64,000 nucleotides of DNA from Theocolax elegans (taxonomy: Eukaryota; Arthropoda; Insecta; Hymenoptera; Cerocephalidae). Position 1 is the stretch's first letter; each line of letters starts with the position of its first letter. The notes beneath the pieces were generated by a model. It had not been told where the DNA came from, searched no databases, and saw only the letters and a list, made by a program, of their open reading frames with translations. Of this stretch, positions 8,495-23,400 are shown one piece after another. The stretch covers positions 77,775,986-77,839,985 of the forward strand of contig CM047426.1 in assembly GCA_026168455.1 (NCBI GenBank), in the 5' to 3' direction. The position numbers and the translations under genes are program-made.

Positions 8495-11400
8495 CTGCAA
8501 TAAAAATATAAAGTTATTTATAAAGCAAAAGTAGTATTACAAATGAATTTATAGCGTCTTATAATTATTTCACTTTTCATTAATTTTGGATGACCGTTGA
8601 TAACGCAAAAAATTAATGCGATTCTTTAGCTTACAAGGTAATAATTATATCGGTAAGGTGGATCTACTTATACGTTCAATAATTCGGTGTATTGTGCAAT
8701 GATATCAATGAGAAGTGAAGCCCAAAATTTTAGTAATTTTTTACCCTTTCGCTTTTAAAGTGTATTCAATCCGGTTTGTATACCAATACTACAGTAAATT
8801 CGATCTTTATCGTATGAATCAATCTTCTTGTTGGTCAAGAGATTTATGAATGGGTTTAACTGAGCATTCATTCTGGTGATCTGTCGCGAAGGTAAATTCA
8901 GACGTGGTTCCATCTCAGCTGATGCATAACATTCTTGAGATAAAGTTTCGATTTCGAAATAATATCAAGTTTCTTGTGGTTTTTATATTGCAAACAATTT
9001 AAAAATAAATATCTTAAGTGTAATTATGTGTAATTGATGTTACATATACGTACGAGTACAATGTTTTAAGTATAGTTTAATCGCGACTTTTTTATTAGTT
9101 CCGAGGGTGTAATAAATGAAATTATAAATTTATGCGATTAAACAATAAATATTTGTGTTCTTTTTTTTATCACAGATAATGTCTTGAAGATAAATTTACA
9201 AATTCTCATTATAAATTTACATTCAGATATGAATAATCTTCTATTGTTTTAAAACAAAAATCATTAATTAAGAACTTTACATCTTTTTAATAATAATGTA
9301 GAATTGTTAAGCATTTGTTTATTTCGTCTAAACTCACGTTGAATATGTCATCGAAGAATGTGGAACTCTTGGGTTTATGACCTCCGTGGTTCCCAGCAGA
9401 CGCACTCGAATCGGACGTCGCACCCCTGGTGAAGATTCCGAAAGATGGTCGGGGCTGTTTGACCGTTGGTGTTTGCGTCGTCGGTTCTCGCGTCGTTGCT
9501 GGAGCCGCTTCTGCTTGTTCAGGAGGAGATGCAATCGGATCGTGAGAGCTCTTGGTTACGGCAATTCCGGCGCGCTCGCGCAGACGCTTCCGAAAGTACC
9601 AGCGCGCGGGATGCTGGCTCCTCTCGGCCGAGTCGTCTTCTGTCCCACGGTTGGGTCGTCGATTCAATTTATTTTATCGTATATGTACAACGCGTAGGAT
9701 GTGCTGCCATCGATATAAAGGAACTGCGCGAAAGGAAGGACATTGCGGGGTATACACATATTCGAGTCACGAAATCTCTGATGAGTCGTTTCAAACCCTT
9801 TGAAACACCGTCTACGTATACTTCTATTTCATTTTCAAACACGGAATTCATGTCAAGAGTTATTGTTGCGAAATGTCAAACGAATCGTCGGAGCATGGCA
9901 GCCAAATAATTGAGTATCTTTACGAATTTACGCGAGAATTTAATCACGGATCAGTTTTTATATTGTTTAAATATATCCTTAACTCGCGGTATGTAAATTT
10001 TTATTTATTGTATTCACTGAAATCGGGTTAATGAAAATGTTTCATTAGTTATAAGGAGCGTGTATGCAATTTGAAAAATGGATTTGGTTGAATCTAGTAT
10101 ATACGATTTTTTATCCCTTAAAAAATGACATATTTATTATTTAATTTTACTTTTATTACCATTCAAAAATGTAGAAAGTTTAAATTAAGAGTTTCATTTC
10201 GACTCTTGGTACGTTAATCTAGATGGTTTAAAAGTTGATTGATTAAAAATGATGTATGAAATTAATTTTTGCTTTTGATATAAATTGAAATTAATTAATT
10301 AAATCACTTAAACAGAACTTTCTTTTGGTTTTTGATTAATTGGCATTTGATAAATCCAGAGATACTTTAATTTGCTCTATCATTTTACTTTATGGATTAT
10401 TCAATAAATTGGTATATCGCATATCCAAGAGCGAATAGCAAAATATCTGTGTCAAGAGTCAAGTTTTTTTTAAATGGAAAAAAGGTAATATTCATCAGTT
10501 TCAATCAAATACGCTTTCCAAAGATCGATCTCCTTATTAATTCAGTTTAGGTAGATTAAAAAAGTGTTTGTTATCGAACAAAACATTTAGAATCTTTTCA
10601 CACGTAGCCGAAACCCAATAATTATTATATATTTATTTTTAATACATACACGTTTATTCGTAATACTAATTATTTTATGATTTTACTTACAACTTAATTA
10701 AATATCAGTTTATGTTTCCAGATTATATGTATATTACTTATATCTTAAAATTTAATTAACCTTAAAGTTATTTCCATAATTTTGAAATGTAGCTTTATGT
10801 ACAAGCACTTGATGTTTTAAAAGTAAGCCAAAACTATATGAAGATCAGCATAAAGTAATTAAAATATATTTATATTAGAAAAACCCAAAGATTTCGTGAC
10901 ACTAGAAGTTACAAGAAAATTTTTATTTTATTGATGAGTAGAACAATAATTTTAGTTGTAAAGATTAATTTTTTTATATACTTTGTTATTAACATTTAAA
11001 AAAATGTGTTACACAATAATTATTCAAAATAAAATGAATAATAATTAAAATTTACAACTAAAATTGTATTAGTAATTTGTGCAGTGATATAAATGTGCAG
11101 CGATAATTTTTCTTTTGATGCAATGAAAAAATATTTTATGAACGCAGTACATGCAGCTGAAGAAGAAAGCAATCATAAAAATAAGAATTTATTAGCGAGG
11201 GAGGCAGATGAAACTAGTTTGCAAAAAATGTATTAAATTAGTAAGTATGTGTGTTACGTAACAAAGGCTTGAGAGTAGAATGCGTATATTGAAGTTGTAA
11301 TTTAGATATATGTATAAATGTGCATAAAGTATAATATTATACATAATGTCGCATTTAGATACGTTAAGTTATACACTGTGTTCCACGCCTAGCGTCACTT

Positions 11401-14400
11401 CACGCGCAAAAAATAAACGTGTAAAACGTTTGCTTATGTATAAAATATTATTAGCTTATGCACAAATTTTATACACAGAAATAAGTATATTATATTTTAT
11501 CAAAGTGCAAAATTTAGTGTAAAAAATATTAGAAATATTCGTGAATTATTGAGAAATATTAAAAAACTTGATGCCAAAATTAATAAGACATAAGCTGTTA
11601 ATTATATCATTAATTAGCAATTCTGAAATATTTCTATGCAATTTTACCATCAGCGACAGAGGCTCCTGCATTCGCGGCTGCATCAGATGAAGCAGACGAT
11701 GATGAAGATGATACCTAATGGTGAAATTATGTGTTTAACAAGATACTTTATGTGGCGAATGTTTTCACACATAATACGTTTTTATAAAAAAAAATAATGC
11801 GAACAATGAATCGAATGAAAAATGTTTTTTTGATTTTCCTGTTTGCAATTTTTATGAATGTTTTTAACACTATTATTAAATTACAAAACGAAAGCGTTTG
11901 TTCATTCACGTATTTTCGCCCATATGCTTGACATATATGAAAATAATTAATTGGTTTTCTATTCTAAATTGAATTAAAACTTTATGGGTTTTAAGATTTT
12001 TGCTCGTTTATTAAAAATTCAATACTAATCTAACACAATTGTAATATTTTAAAAGTACGCAGTGGTACGAACAAGTTTACTTTATACTTCTACACGACTG
12101 TTTAGTAGTAAAAGTATTTTACCTTAATTCCTGCTGGATTAGAACTATCTGAAGTTCCCGCATTTCCCAACTGGAATATTAAAAAAATAATAAAAGTTGG
12201 TTTTCGAAATTAAAAAAATGTATCTTTTTATACCTCAACATAAATACACTACTTTCTAATGGACTCCAATAAATATTAACAAATTGGTTAATTTTTTAAT
12301 AATCCCTGCCGTCTTAGATCTTAATTATTTGATTACAAACAATATTAAATTAAAGATTATGAGTTAGATTTTAAAACTATCACGTTTCGCTAACTTTCTG
12401 GAGTTATCTGCTTTATTATTATGCTTTGAAATTTATGATACTTTTAAGATATCGTGTATTAAAGTGTAAATAACGCAGCTATCGTAAATTAGATTTAAAT
12501 TAGCATAAATGTATGTTCAAATTTCTAATTCAATTACATAGAATTTAAACTACTTACACATAAAAATGAGCGTATCGATGAAACTTGCTTACGATTATTA
12601 ATTTAATTTATGTACATTCCTCTTTATAAAAATCGAAGTAATAAAAAACTATTGTATTTCGAATAAGTAATTAATATTCCCATTAATATAGAAATTATTT
12701 TGTACGAAAGTATCTATGTAATTAAAATATAAAAGTCAATTTTTAAATAATATATATATTCTCAGTATTTTTAGATAGGAAAAGTATACTACAATAATAC
12801 CGAATAGTAAAGAATAATTCCATCACTTCGTCCAGAAGTAAAGAACAAAAGGCAGTCTTTCCTCACCTCAGTGGCTTTCTTGGGCCTGGCAATCACTTGG
12901 ACGTTTTTGCCGATCGTATCAGACCTCTCGATCCAGTTGATCCTATCCGCAGCTGCAAAATTACCTGCCGACGAGCCTGCGTAAAGTCCGCCCTGTGGTT
13001 CTGATCCTGCCAAAGAACCTCCTAGTCCAGCCTCGGCCTCCGGGCCACCGTTACCGAGTCCTGCTCTTGCTTGAAGGCCGCCCGCTACAACACACCATTG
13101 TTATCCTCGTGATTACCGAGTTGATGAGCACCAGCACACCGCTCATTATTTCTAGCTTTTGTAAAAATTACGACGAAGACAAGGGTAGTCAATTTGTTTT
13201 CCTTTTGATTTCGATCTTGTCGAGTACGAACTTTCTGTTGTATTATTACACACATAATAATAGTTATTCCGTCTTATATATTTATTTCAATTTTCCGGTT
13301 AAAATTTGCATGATATCGCATTCGAGATTTCGATAATAGTCACTCTACTAAAAAATAGAAATTTCGTTTTTACCTGATAAACGCGCTAGTGAACATTTTA
13401 TTTATCAAAATTATACACTCCGGTTATGCGAATTGGTAAAAACATACTTTTCTCTAACCGTTCGAAGCGAGAAAAGTTTTAATAAAATGTTATATATAAA
13501 AATAAAAACATTCAAAAGTATCATTTCGTTTCCTTTCCTACTTTGGAGTACGAATTGCAATAAACTAAAGTGAGCGCAATGATGCGAAATGCGTTGATGC
13601 GTCTTCTTATAATTAATAAATAAATTAGATTTACCTTATTCGATGAATATACTTAAAATGAATTTAATAATAAGCACTTTCTAGTTTGTGTAATATAACA
13701 CTTTTCATACATACAAGTGTAATTTTAATATTATTAAATATCATTATAAAGTGCATATACAAATAAATAAGAATAAGTTAATAACACTATAAATTAATAC
13801 TTTCTTTCTCTCGGCAAATTAATTGAAAGAATTTTAATAAATCGTACGTTTCTCATTATATTGTAACTTTAGAAATAAAAAATATTATTATTTGTTTACG
13901 AGCCTATATGTATACTTCTCAAATATATGTATTTATTAAACAAAAGCATTACTTTCTTTGTAGAACATATACATTACATTTCGAATGTTTTTGAGGTAAC
14001 GCGCCTTTTTAAAAATTCGTGAAATTTTCACACGAACACAATTTCAAATAGCTGTGGTTATCACCCCGTTAGAAATACCCTCGAATTACAGTAATTTTCG
14101 TAAGTAGGTGAAAGTGTCGACTAAGAATCGTATTCACAACAACGATACATTTAAATATTTTTATTACCACATACGTAAACGACAGAATTTTGTGTCTATG
14201 CATATATTCTTATATATAGGTATATAGGCATATAATATTTTCGAGGAAACATGCAAACGGTTGTTCTGCAGTTACAACATCGCTGTTTTTCTACCGATGT
14301 CGATAGTTCTTTTTTTTTACCTTAGCTAAGCTCTTATTATGAAATAGAAAGAAAAATCGGTTCAAGTGCAAAAGTTACCAGGTCCTCCATTAAGACTACC

Positions 14401-17400
14401 GCCAAGTCCAGCTTGGGCGTGAGCTCCTTGCGGTGTACCTGCGCTGGCAAATAGACCTCCATCCTTACTCGAACCAGTTAGAAAACCACCAAGTCCCGCT
14501 TGCGCGTGATAACCACCGAAATTCACTCTAATTCCACCTTTTGTAAATTGCAGTAGCGGTAGCTGTGTTTTAAAAAAATAAAATATATCGATATTATTGT
14601 GAAAATTCCATTAATCGTTAAAACTAAAGTGTATAGATTTTTGGAGGTTTACAAAAAACAGTTGGCAATGTGGGTTTCAGATAATTAACGAATATTTTAG
14701 GTCACTTTGATAAAAAAATAGGAGAGACATATCTGAGTATTTCATTGAAGGTAGTTTTGGTTTGGAAAGTAAGTCACAATCATTGTGAAACTGCAAAGGT
14801 AACGATATTATAAGTAAAAAAAATATACAAACGTTTAGTAAACGCAGAATAACGTAAAATAGTCTACATCTGTTGAAATAAATATATCGGAATATTTTTA
14901 ATATATAGTTTTACATTGCGGCAAAAAATGTTTACTTTCTATAAGTTAGAGGTTCAAATTTTAAAAACTTTCAATGCACATTTTTAGTTTCAAAACATTA
15001 TTTTTTAACGCGTGAAACATCGACTATGTAGCGCTAACCTTCTTTTTACAAAATAATGAATTTTCTTGGAAAATGAAATAAAAAATGTTTTATATACTAT
15101 TAAGTAACTTTAACCACGTGCAGGCCGAAAAGTTGAAAAAAAACATTTTCTAATTCTTTAAAAATTCAGAATGTTTTCTATTTCGAATGATCAGTAATAA
15201 AAAATACTCTCTACACCATAAATAACATCAATGTATTAAAGAATCTCAAAATGAAATACATCCTTAATAAAATAAATGTATATATAAAAATACTGAATAA
15301 AATACTTCCTGCTTCACATACTAAATCAAGTATGTATTGTATACCTAATGAATAATGAATAGCAAGTTAAATTTCATCGTGACTCAGGTTCTAGTAAAAT
15401 ATACCATGTTAATACTTTGATACAAGTTTTAGTTGGAAAAACGTCATGATGCGATGATTCCAGTAGTAATAGAAATATTCAAGACATCGTAAAAGTATTT
15501 ATTGATAAACTATATATCTCTGTTGTAAGTGTGCCGTCGAAAGTAATAAAAGGTTGGTAGCGCCATTCTTTACTACCATCGTAAATAAATCATAGACGAA
15601 AATCCTACCGATACAACTCCATGTAACCTTTGCACGAAAAGTGAACCAAATATCAAATCGAAAATGGTTTATACTTTCTAATCGTCTAGAGAAGCTGTTA
15701 CGTGTTACATAACAAAACATAATTTCATTAATATGTCAGTCGTTTTAATTATTTTCTTAATTATTAGATATATTCTAAACAATTATAATTATATCAATAA
15801 TTTGTACGTACTTTTAATTTTATAAAACAGTAGTGTGTATATGTGTTATTAGGGTAAACTAGGTCATTGTATGGAGATTGGACAGTAAATATGTAATAAA
15901 TATGAGAAACGAAAAAGTATAGAATAATTTTTCTAATAATTGTAGAGGTGCAGTAAAATGCCTTTTGACAGCGTTCAATTTGCCACTGGCAAATGTGTGA
16001 ACTTGTCTCTTATTACGTTGACTAGTCGATGCACTTGAGACATTTGGAAAGCTACTATTATTTAAAACGCCGAGAGAATCAAAGTTGACACACGAGCACT
16101 GAAAATAATATAAATATATTCGCAATGATTATAAGTTAAAGTAAGATGTAAGTGACAAGGGCATTAGAACCATTTTTAATTGATTGGTTTATATAGGTAT
16201 ACGAATATATTATTACGCCCTAGTAAGTCATACTGGGTAAAACTCGTTAAAGTTTTCAAAGTTGATGATTTTTGTAATATACCATTTATTCGTTATAGAA
16301 TTTACGGTTTTTTGTACAGCCTTGCATTTTAAGGTAATTATTTTTAATTATTATAATTACTTGTAGTATAGAAATATAATTTCGAATCACTCACATTCAA
16401 ATTACAATGATGTACACTTTTGTATTTCGCTTATGAACGTACAACAGATCTTGGGAAATTATACTTGATGTAATGAAAATTCCTAAAATATAATTTTGAA
16501 TGATAACTATAAATTATTAATTTAATAAATAATTAAAAATTTTAAAATAAATTGTATTAATTAAACTGGAATATTTAATAATAATAATTTTCAATAATTT
16601 TGGTAAAAAATGTTGACCTTCTATATCCTCGGCATTTCCTGAAATCGTTGACTTTAAATATATCTCAATCTCTTCAAAAGCCAGCTAACGAGGTGAAAAT
16701 GTAATCCGCCTATAAATTCTTTTGACTCGTACGCACGAGGAAAATTGATTAAACAAACAAAAAGCTGTCCAAACGACTCATTAGATCGGGCCAAAAGTTT
16801 ATTTAAAAGACAATCCAGCTTCTAATCGGCGCACACGTGTATATGCACTCGAAATAGGAACTTGACGAATGATTTTCATAGTGATATATATTTTTAAAAA
16901 CAAGGAAATAAATAAAAACTGGACACCTCGGACGCAGATAATTAACTTTCTTTTTAATTTTGTTAATTTTACTAATGTTACGTTCGGTCTTAATGACATA
17001 ATGATGAGCTTTTATTATTCATAAACTAAGTACTTTCTTTTTTTACGTTCGTGGGAATTATTGATTCTTATAAATATCAAAATTATATTGTTAGTTATCT
17101 TTGGGATCGTAAAAAATATTGGAAAATTTATGCATATTTTTCCTTTTTTTTATTATTTCACTATCCATTTCCTTATGTCCCTATAAAATTTACGTGAAGA
17201 TTTAATATTTACATACACATTAATCTTAAAAGCTTATTTCGTTCAAGACTTGACCGAGCAGTACGAATAAAAAGAATAACTTGCGTTGAGACATTAGAAA
17301 AGTCAACCTCCGACGATTTCCTTAAACTCGGTACGTGACCAACCTCAACAAAATTTCTCCGCTACCCGGTCAAACGTAAAGGAGGCAAATACGTTAATCC

Positions 17401-20400
17401 GTGCGTACAAGGACCAACTTTGAACTGACTCATTAAGCTATGCTCAAACTCAATTTCAAATATCTACAAAAAAAAACCGGCTATACATTACCTACACCCT
17501 GTTAATGAAGCAACTGACTAAAAGTTCGACGGCCGAGGTCGACGTTTCCTTTCGTAAGTTTCTCGTAGCCCGTAAGTGTACCGTTTTAGCAAATTACCAT
17601 ATAATTTGCCAATATTTAACAATTTTTCGTTTCGGTAAAATGATAAATAATTACTTATGTATATACACCCGTATAATACAATTATTTGCAGAATTTTAAC
17701 CCGTTTTTTTTTCTTGGTATATTTGTTTTGAATGCTTGCACGAGGTGAAGGATTTACTCAAATTACGTGTCATTATTTCGGAAAAATAATGATAGTAATA
17801 CATGTATATTCTAAATCTATATCCATTACAAAATTACGTTTACAATATGTACATTTTTTGGGAAAAAATATTATGTGAACGAGAACGCCTACGAAATCCA
17901 TTTATACTGTATGAATAAATACAATATGCACTGAAAATACGCACATGTATGTATACTTTCAATACTAAATAAGTAACTTTTACTTGGTTATTGCCAATTT
18001 TTCCCAAATTTTTTTCTTTTTCAGAAGATATTGGTTTGTTCAAATGTCAAACGTTATAGTCAGTATGTCCTTTACAAATGTCCTGCCGGAGAAATATGAA
18101 AGTATATGAAATAATTACAATAATTCGTAGTATAATTAAAGACAAAAAGAAGAAAAGTCGTTAGAATATTCAGTCTTTAAATTTACATATACATCGTTTA
18201 ACCGTTACATAAGATTATTTTTGTATCACGTATCCAGTTGTTTCATTATAGATAAAAACGGACGGTCTTTCAAATATGCGGAATTTAAACGTTTAGAATA
18301 TCTTAATTTGTCATTTAGCTACTCCGTAATATCGTAAATAAATGATATCGATCGAATAGGATGAAAAGTTTGCGGACTTTATTATAGCAGAATCGCGTGA
18401 AATTATAGGTACAGTTAGTTAGCTGTGATCACCGTCATAAGGATTTCGCGATAAGCGGATGGGGAATAGATATAAGTAGTGTAGAAAAAAAAATCGCAAG
18501 GAATGTGAGTTGCGCGACGCTTTTTCCTAGACGCCTAATTGGTGCGTGCTTTCCTTTATAGGACGCGCACGTTTACACGTGTTACCGGCGTTTTTTCGGG
18601 GCGGCAATGGGTGGGGCTCGTTAAATATTACGTGTTCATTCTCGGCGCCAAAGAGCCGCCGCTGGAAATTGTCGCCCTGAGGATTGTTCGAATTCTCGTT
18701 TTTTTTTATCTGTAAGGTTGTTCATTTTTTTTTTCGCTTTCGTAAGTTTTTCGAGGTACTTTTTTTTCTTTGCCTCTACGATTTTTTAAATGGATTTTTA
18801 ACGAACGTACGTGTAGCGAAGATGTTGGGATGCAGTTGACCCATCGTGTGAAGAAAGCGCACCCGAAATAGTCGAGAGAACGAGTTTTGTAGCTCTCTGT
18901 CAACTCGCCGACAATTAGTGAAGAAATAACGATTCGAAAGTGTTAGGTGCATTTTGTTACCCAAACAAGTGAGTAAACTCCTTAGAAATTTGTACTGAAT
19001 TAGCGTATGTAAATTTACGATTTATGTGCAGCCGAAAGAAAAATATATGTCTTCCGTCGGATCAATAAAATTCGCTATAAAACTCGAATAAAAATGTTGG
19101 TGATGTATGGTGAACGAGAGGTTGTATCATTTATTACACCGGTACATCGGCCAATTTTACCCGATCGCCAGAATAAAAATTACTATAACATTTGCACACA
19201 AATCATGAATACATTTTAGTAGCGTGGAACGAGTAATTTTAAATACACTCTTTTCATTACATTTATCTCAACACTTCCTGATGTGCAATCGAAAGGATGA
19301 GTGTCATAAAAGTAAGGTTATGTCTGCTTGATGGATGTCTGGTAAACGGGGACGTCGTCAACGACTCGCCGCATCTTTGCTACATCGGTTACACAATACG
19401 TTTCGTCGAATCTCAAGTGATTGCTTCTCGGCTGAATCCAGGAGAAAATACAAGTATATATAAACAAAATTCTTATCTTGAGGGGACAAATTTTAATACA
19501 ACGTAATAGAATTAAACATTATTTGTATTATAATTGTACAGTTAAATTTTTGCAAAATTTTATTAGAGTTGTATAAAATATTATTTAATTATTATTTTAA
19601 AGAATATTGTATATTATAAACATAATAAATAATGAATATATGGCATATTGACCGACATCGTTTTTCTTTTACTTAAGAAACGTGTTTCGACATTGTCGAT
19701 CTAAATAAAAATCAGAAAAAGCTTTTGAATATATTAGCTTGATCACTTTTAATCAATCTTAATCTTTATAATTATTGACACGATAAATATATAATAATCA
19801 AAGCTGCAATTATTTTCAAAATTACACAATATTTGAAATTTTTTCGAAACTCTAATATTCCAATTAACTTGATCACTTAGTTGAAAATATATAAAATGTA
19901 CTTACAAGTTTTTTTCACCACAATGTAATTTTATGTATAAAAATTACTCATTATTTTACTTTCATATACTCGGATTCATGTGTGCCTTTGATAATTATAA
20001 TATTGCTCAATTTAAAGAAGGATAACTATTTGTTTACACAAATACAAGGTAAATCAATATCGTACGTTGGTAAATAATTTGTAATATTGTACGTGCGTAA
20101 AGTAGTTGAAATTGAATTGTAAATAACCATTTATCGTATGTATAAATAATTATTAAGTGAAAGAACACATATTTTTCAAGGTGAATACATCATGTGAAAA
20201 CAAATGTTTATATAGCCGTTTAATTGGTATTAACAAGAACGCAAATAAAATTATAGCTCAACTAACGAAGATTGCAAAATAGATAAATATTGGAGCTCTC
20301 GAAATTAATAGTTTTGGCTATTATTGTCAATAAAGAGGAACCTAAATGCCGAAGTGAAATCTTTAAACACGTCATTTTCTCGAGATGTAAATTTCACTAA

Positions 20401-23400
20401 AAGAAGCGTTTTTTTATTGCTCATCGTGTAATTAAAATAAAATAGCGTTTCCTGAATTCAGGAATAATTATACGAATAGCGTTTTCGTGTATTTTAATAT
20501 CGAGAATTCAAGCACTTTTACGTGTAATACAGAGAGTGCAACTAAATCCATCCGCCGGAAACATCAGCGAAGCTCGGTAGATATATTAGACGCATAAATC
20601 GCTTTAGTGCTCTAAAATTCTTGAGTATAAATTTCACCGATCTCGACAATCAGAAATCCTGATGGCATCATTACGGGTAACGCCTATCATTACTCAACAT
20701 CGAGCGACTTTTTCTAAACATTACGTAACAAATCCTCCTGGTCTCATAACCGGAAGAAACGAAAAGCTCACGTACATGTATGTGCGTATATCTATATAAC
20801 GTGTGTGTGTCTATATATATATGATGTATATAGTATATATATAAATTTCACCGCAGTGAAAATTTTAATCGAAGACGTATGTAACACGACTGCGAGCAAA
20901 CCTTCACGGTTGCTTGAGTCTCCTCAAGGCGAGCAAGCGAGTTCGCGCCAAAGTAGGAAGACCGATGTTGGTCTCTCTCGCCTTGCAAAATGGACGCACG
21001 TTATTTTTTTCTCTTTAGGGGAAATGAGAAAAAAGAGAGTGAGAGACAGGATTGCAAGGGGTAGATACATATACGTTTACGGAAGAGTACGAAATGCCAG
21101 TCTCTTACTCGAGAGTTGTGTGTTTTCTTTTCTACAAACTGCCGGCGAGCGTTTGAAAAATGGCTCGTTGTGTAATTGTTATTGTATCGGTCCTCCAGAT
21201 TTAGTTCTGTTTAAGGTACCCAGGATATCCGGAAACTTGAGTATATACCTACATCGCTCACATGTATTATTTATTTTTTTGATCGTATCACTTTCTTATC
21301 GGGAAAGCTCTTCCTTCCTGGTCGTTTTTTAAACACTACGAAAAAAATTGATTTTAAATTGTTGGATTTAGCTCCGACGCGTTGGAAATTATTCCATTAA
21401 AGCTTTACGAACTCTAGACATTTATATAAATTAAATAAATATTTGAATAAATATTTTGTTATAATATTATAATAAATAATTTTTATAAACAAATACAGCT
21501 TGAGAAAGATTACTAGAAACATTAAATATAGGTTCGTATGAACTAATTATAAATGTAGCTCTCTCTAAAAATTAAAAAAAGGTAATTCACCATATTTGAA
21601 TATACGAGCATACATACATATATGAATTTTAAAGGTCATTGTATTCTTATAATAGAATCATCAGACATTCGTATCTTTTGATGATTCCATTTGAAATGGT
21701 ATTCAAATTATAGTGACAGTTACGAGTTTGAATAATGTAAAATATTCTTTTTCTTTTTACAACATTAGCTATTTTATTTATTTACATATTCCATCTATTT
21801 CACATTAAAATATTACAAATTAAGATGATACTTGTACAATAAATATTAAAAATACTTGTATAATAAAAATTAAAAATAGCTGTTGAGCAATGGACGAAAA
21901 TACAAGAGGTCAAATAAGGTTAAGTTGTAAAAAGTTATGTTTTTTATCAAAGTATACTTGTCATAATTACTTCTTCGAAAGATGCATTATTCAAGCTTGT
22001 GGATTGCTGAATTTTAAGAATTCGAGGAAAATGTGGTCACTCTGACAAAACTGGTGCTGCAAAACACGAAGCTGTGTGGAAAGTAACAACATGATCCAGT
22101 AAAAAATAAATAATGTAAAATTGATCGACTCGTTGAGTCAGATGCCTCTGACTCATCATAAAACGATTGAGTCTTGGAAAAAAAAACTACCACCAATGCT
22201 GACATAGTCGCACTTCGCAAGCTAATTGTTGCTTCAAAATAGCTGACTTTTTTTAAACTTTCATGTTTTCCACTAGTTTTTTTGCAAATTACACATCCAA
22301 AGAAAAGTAAACTCTGGACGAAAACAAACGCTCTTGTGCAAAGTAAAAGGTGCAACAGCTGCTTGAGACCAATTACCGGATAATCTTATCGAGCGATTGG
22401 TCAAAGATTATGTTCCGGATCCACAAAAAACCGGCTCAAACTGTTGACGTCACTTACAATAAAACATGCATTTTTAATTTATGGGTGCATATTATGCTTT
22501 AAACGTCCTCGCAACTTTTTATCGTTTTTAAAGATAAAAGTGATTTAAATATTGTCAATAGGAGCTACTTAAGAAGAAGTACCACTTAATGTATTCTTTT
22601 GAGGAAAGGGTTATTAATCAATTTCGCAATCAAAGTGTGAGCAATTTTTTGCTCCTTATTCTCCATAACAATATCTATGCTCACTGCATTTAACTACTTG
22701 ACAGACGAAAAAAAAGAGAAAAACAAATATAATGGTTTCTCGCGTCCACCTGCAATAACAACAACACTTAAGATTGAGATCATTATTCTTTCACGATAGT
22801 CACATATCGCACTTTAGAACCGTCGAAAAACCGAGAATACTCGCGTCGCGTATTTATTTATCCCTCTTTTCTACGTCACGGAATTGCAGTAATGAAATAA
22901 AACAAAGGAAAAAACGGAATGTGAAGTCTTTCATCAAGACGTTGAGGATTTCCGAAATGATCCATGAGATGGAGAATTTTGTATGTATATCACAAGAAAC
23001 GCAGTAACTGATCTGGGAAAAAAATGTTGTAAACGTATAAAATTAATTAATTGCATCTCGTTTATTTTCTTTAATTGTTTGTAAATGCCATAAATTTTAA
23101 ATCTACAATATTAAAATAACTCATTAAAATTCTATGTAAATCCACTTTGTAAACCATGTTTAGCAATAAAAAAAATTCACTATATATTATGCGTCGCTTA
23201 AACGTGATATTTATATTAGTAAAAATGAACGTCGACAATAACAAAAGTACTTTCAATCATTAAAAAAATTAATATACAATGTATTTATTAAAGGATAATC
23301 ATACAAAAATTTAATAAGTGTAAATGTATCAGTAACGTTCAATTAAAAAATTGCAAGTCCTCCTGGATAGTTATACAATCTTTATTGATTAATCATAACA

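Noticed and set aside
9669..9851. 60-codon minus-strand frame just upstream of gene A exon 6
   Set aside because: It looks mildly protein-like but ends in a stop before the exon, is in a different frame, and the exon 5 to exon 6 phase match does not need it.
20805..21332. 175-codon plus-strand frame
   Set aside because: It begins in a TA/GT repeat, has no recognisable domain and no splice context. It lies in a GC-richer island where stops are rarer. It is kept only as part of an intronic island.
22014..22355. 113-codon minus-strand frame, with possible transposon-like text on the plus strand
   Set aside because: Plus-strand fragments such as CGHSDKTGAAKHEA suggested a decayed transposable-element ORF, but no catalytic motif, repeat ends or continuous frame could be found.
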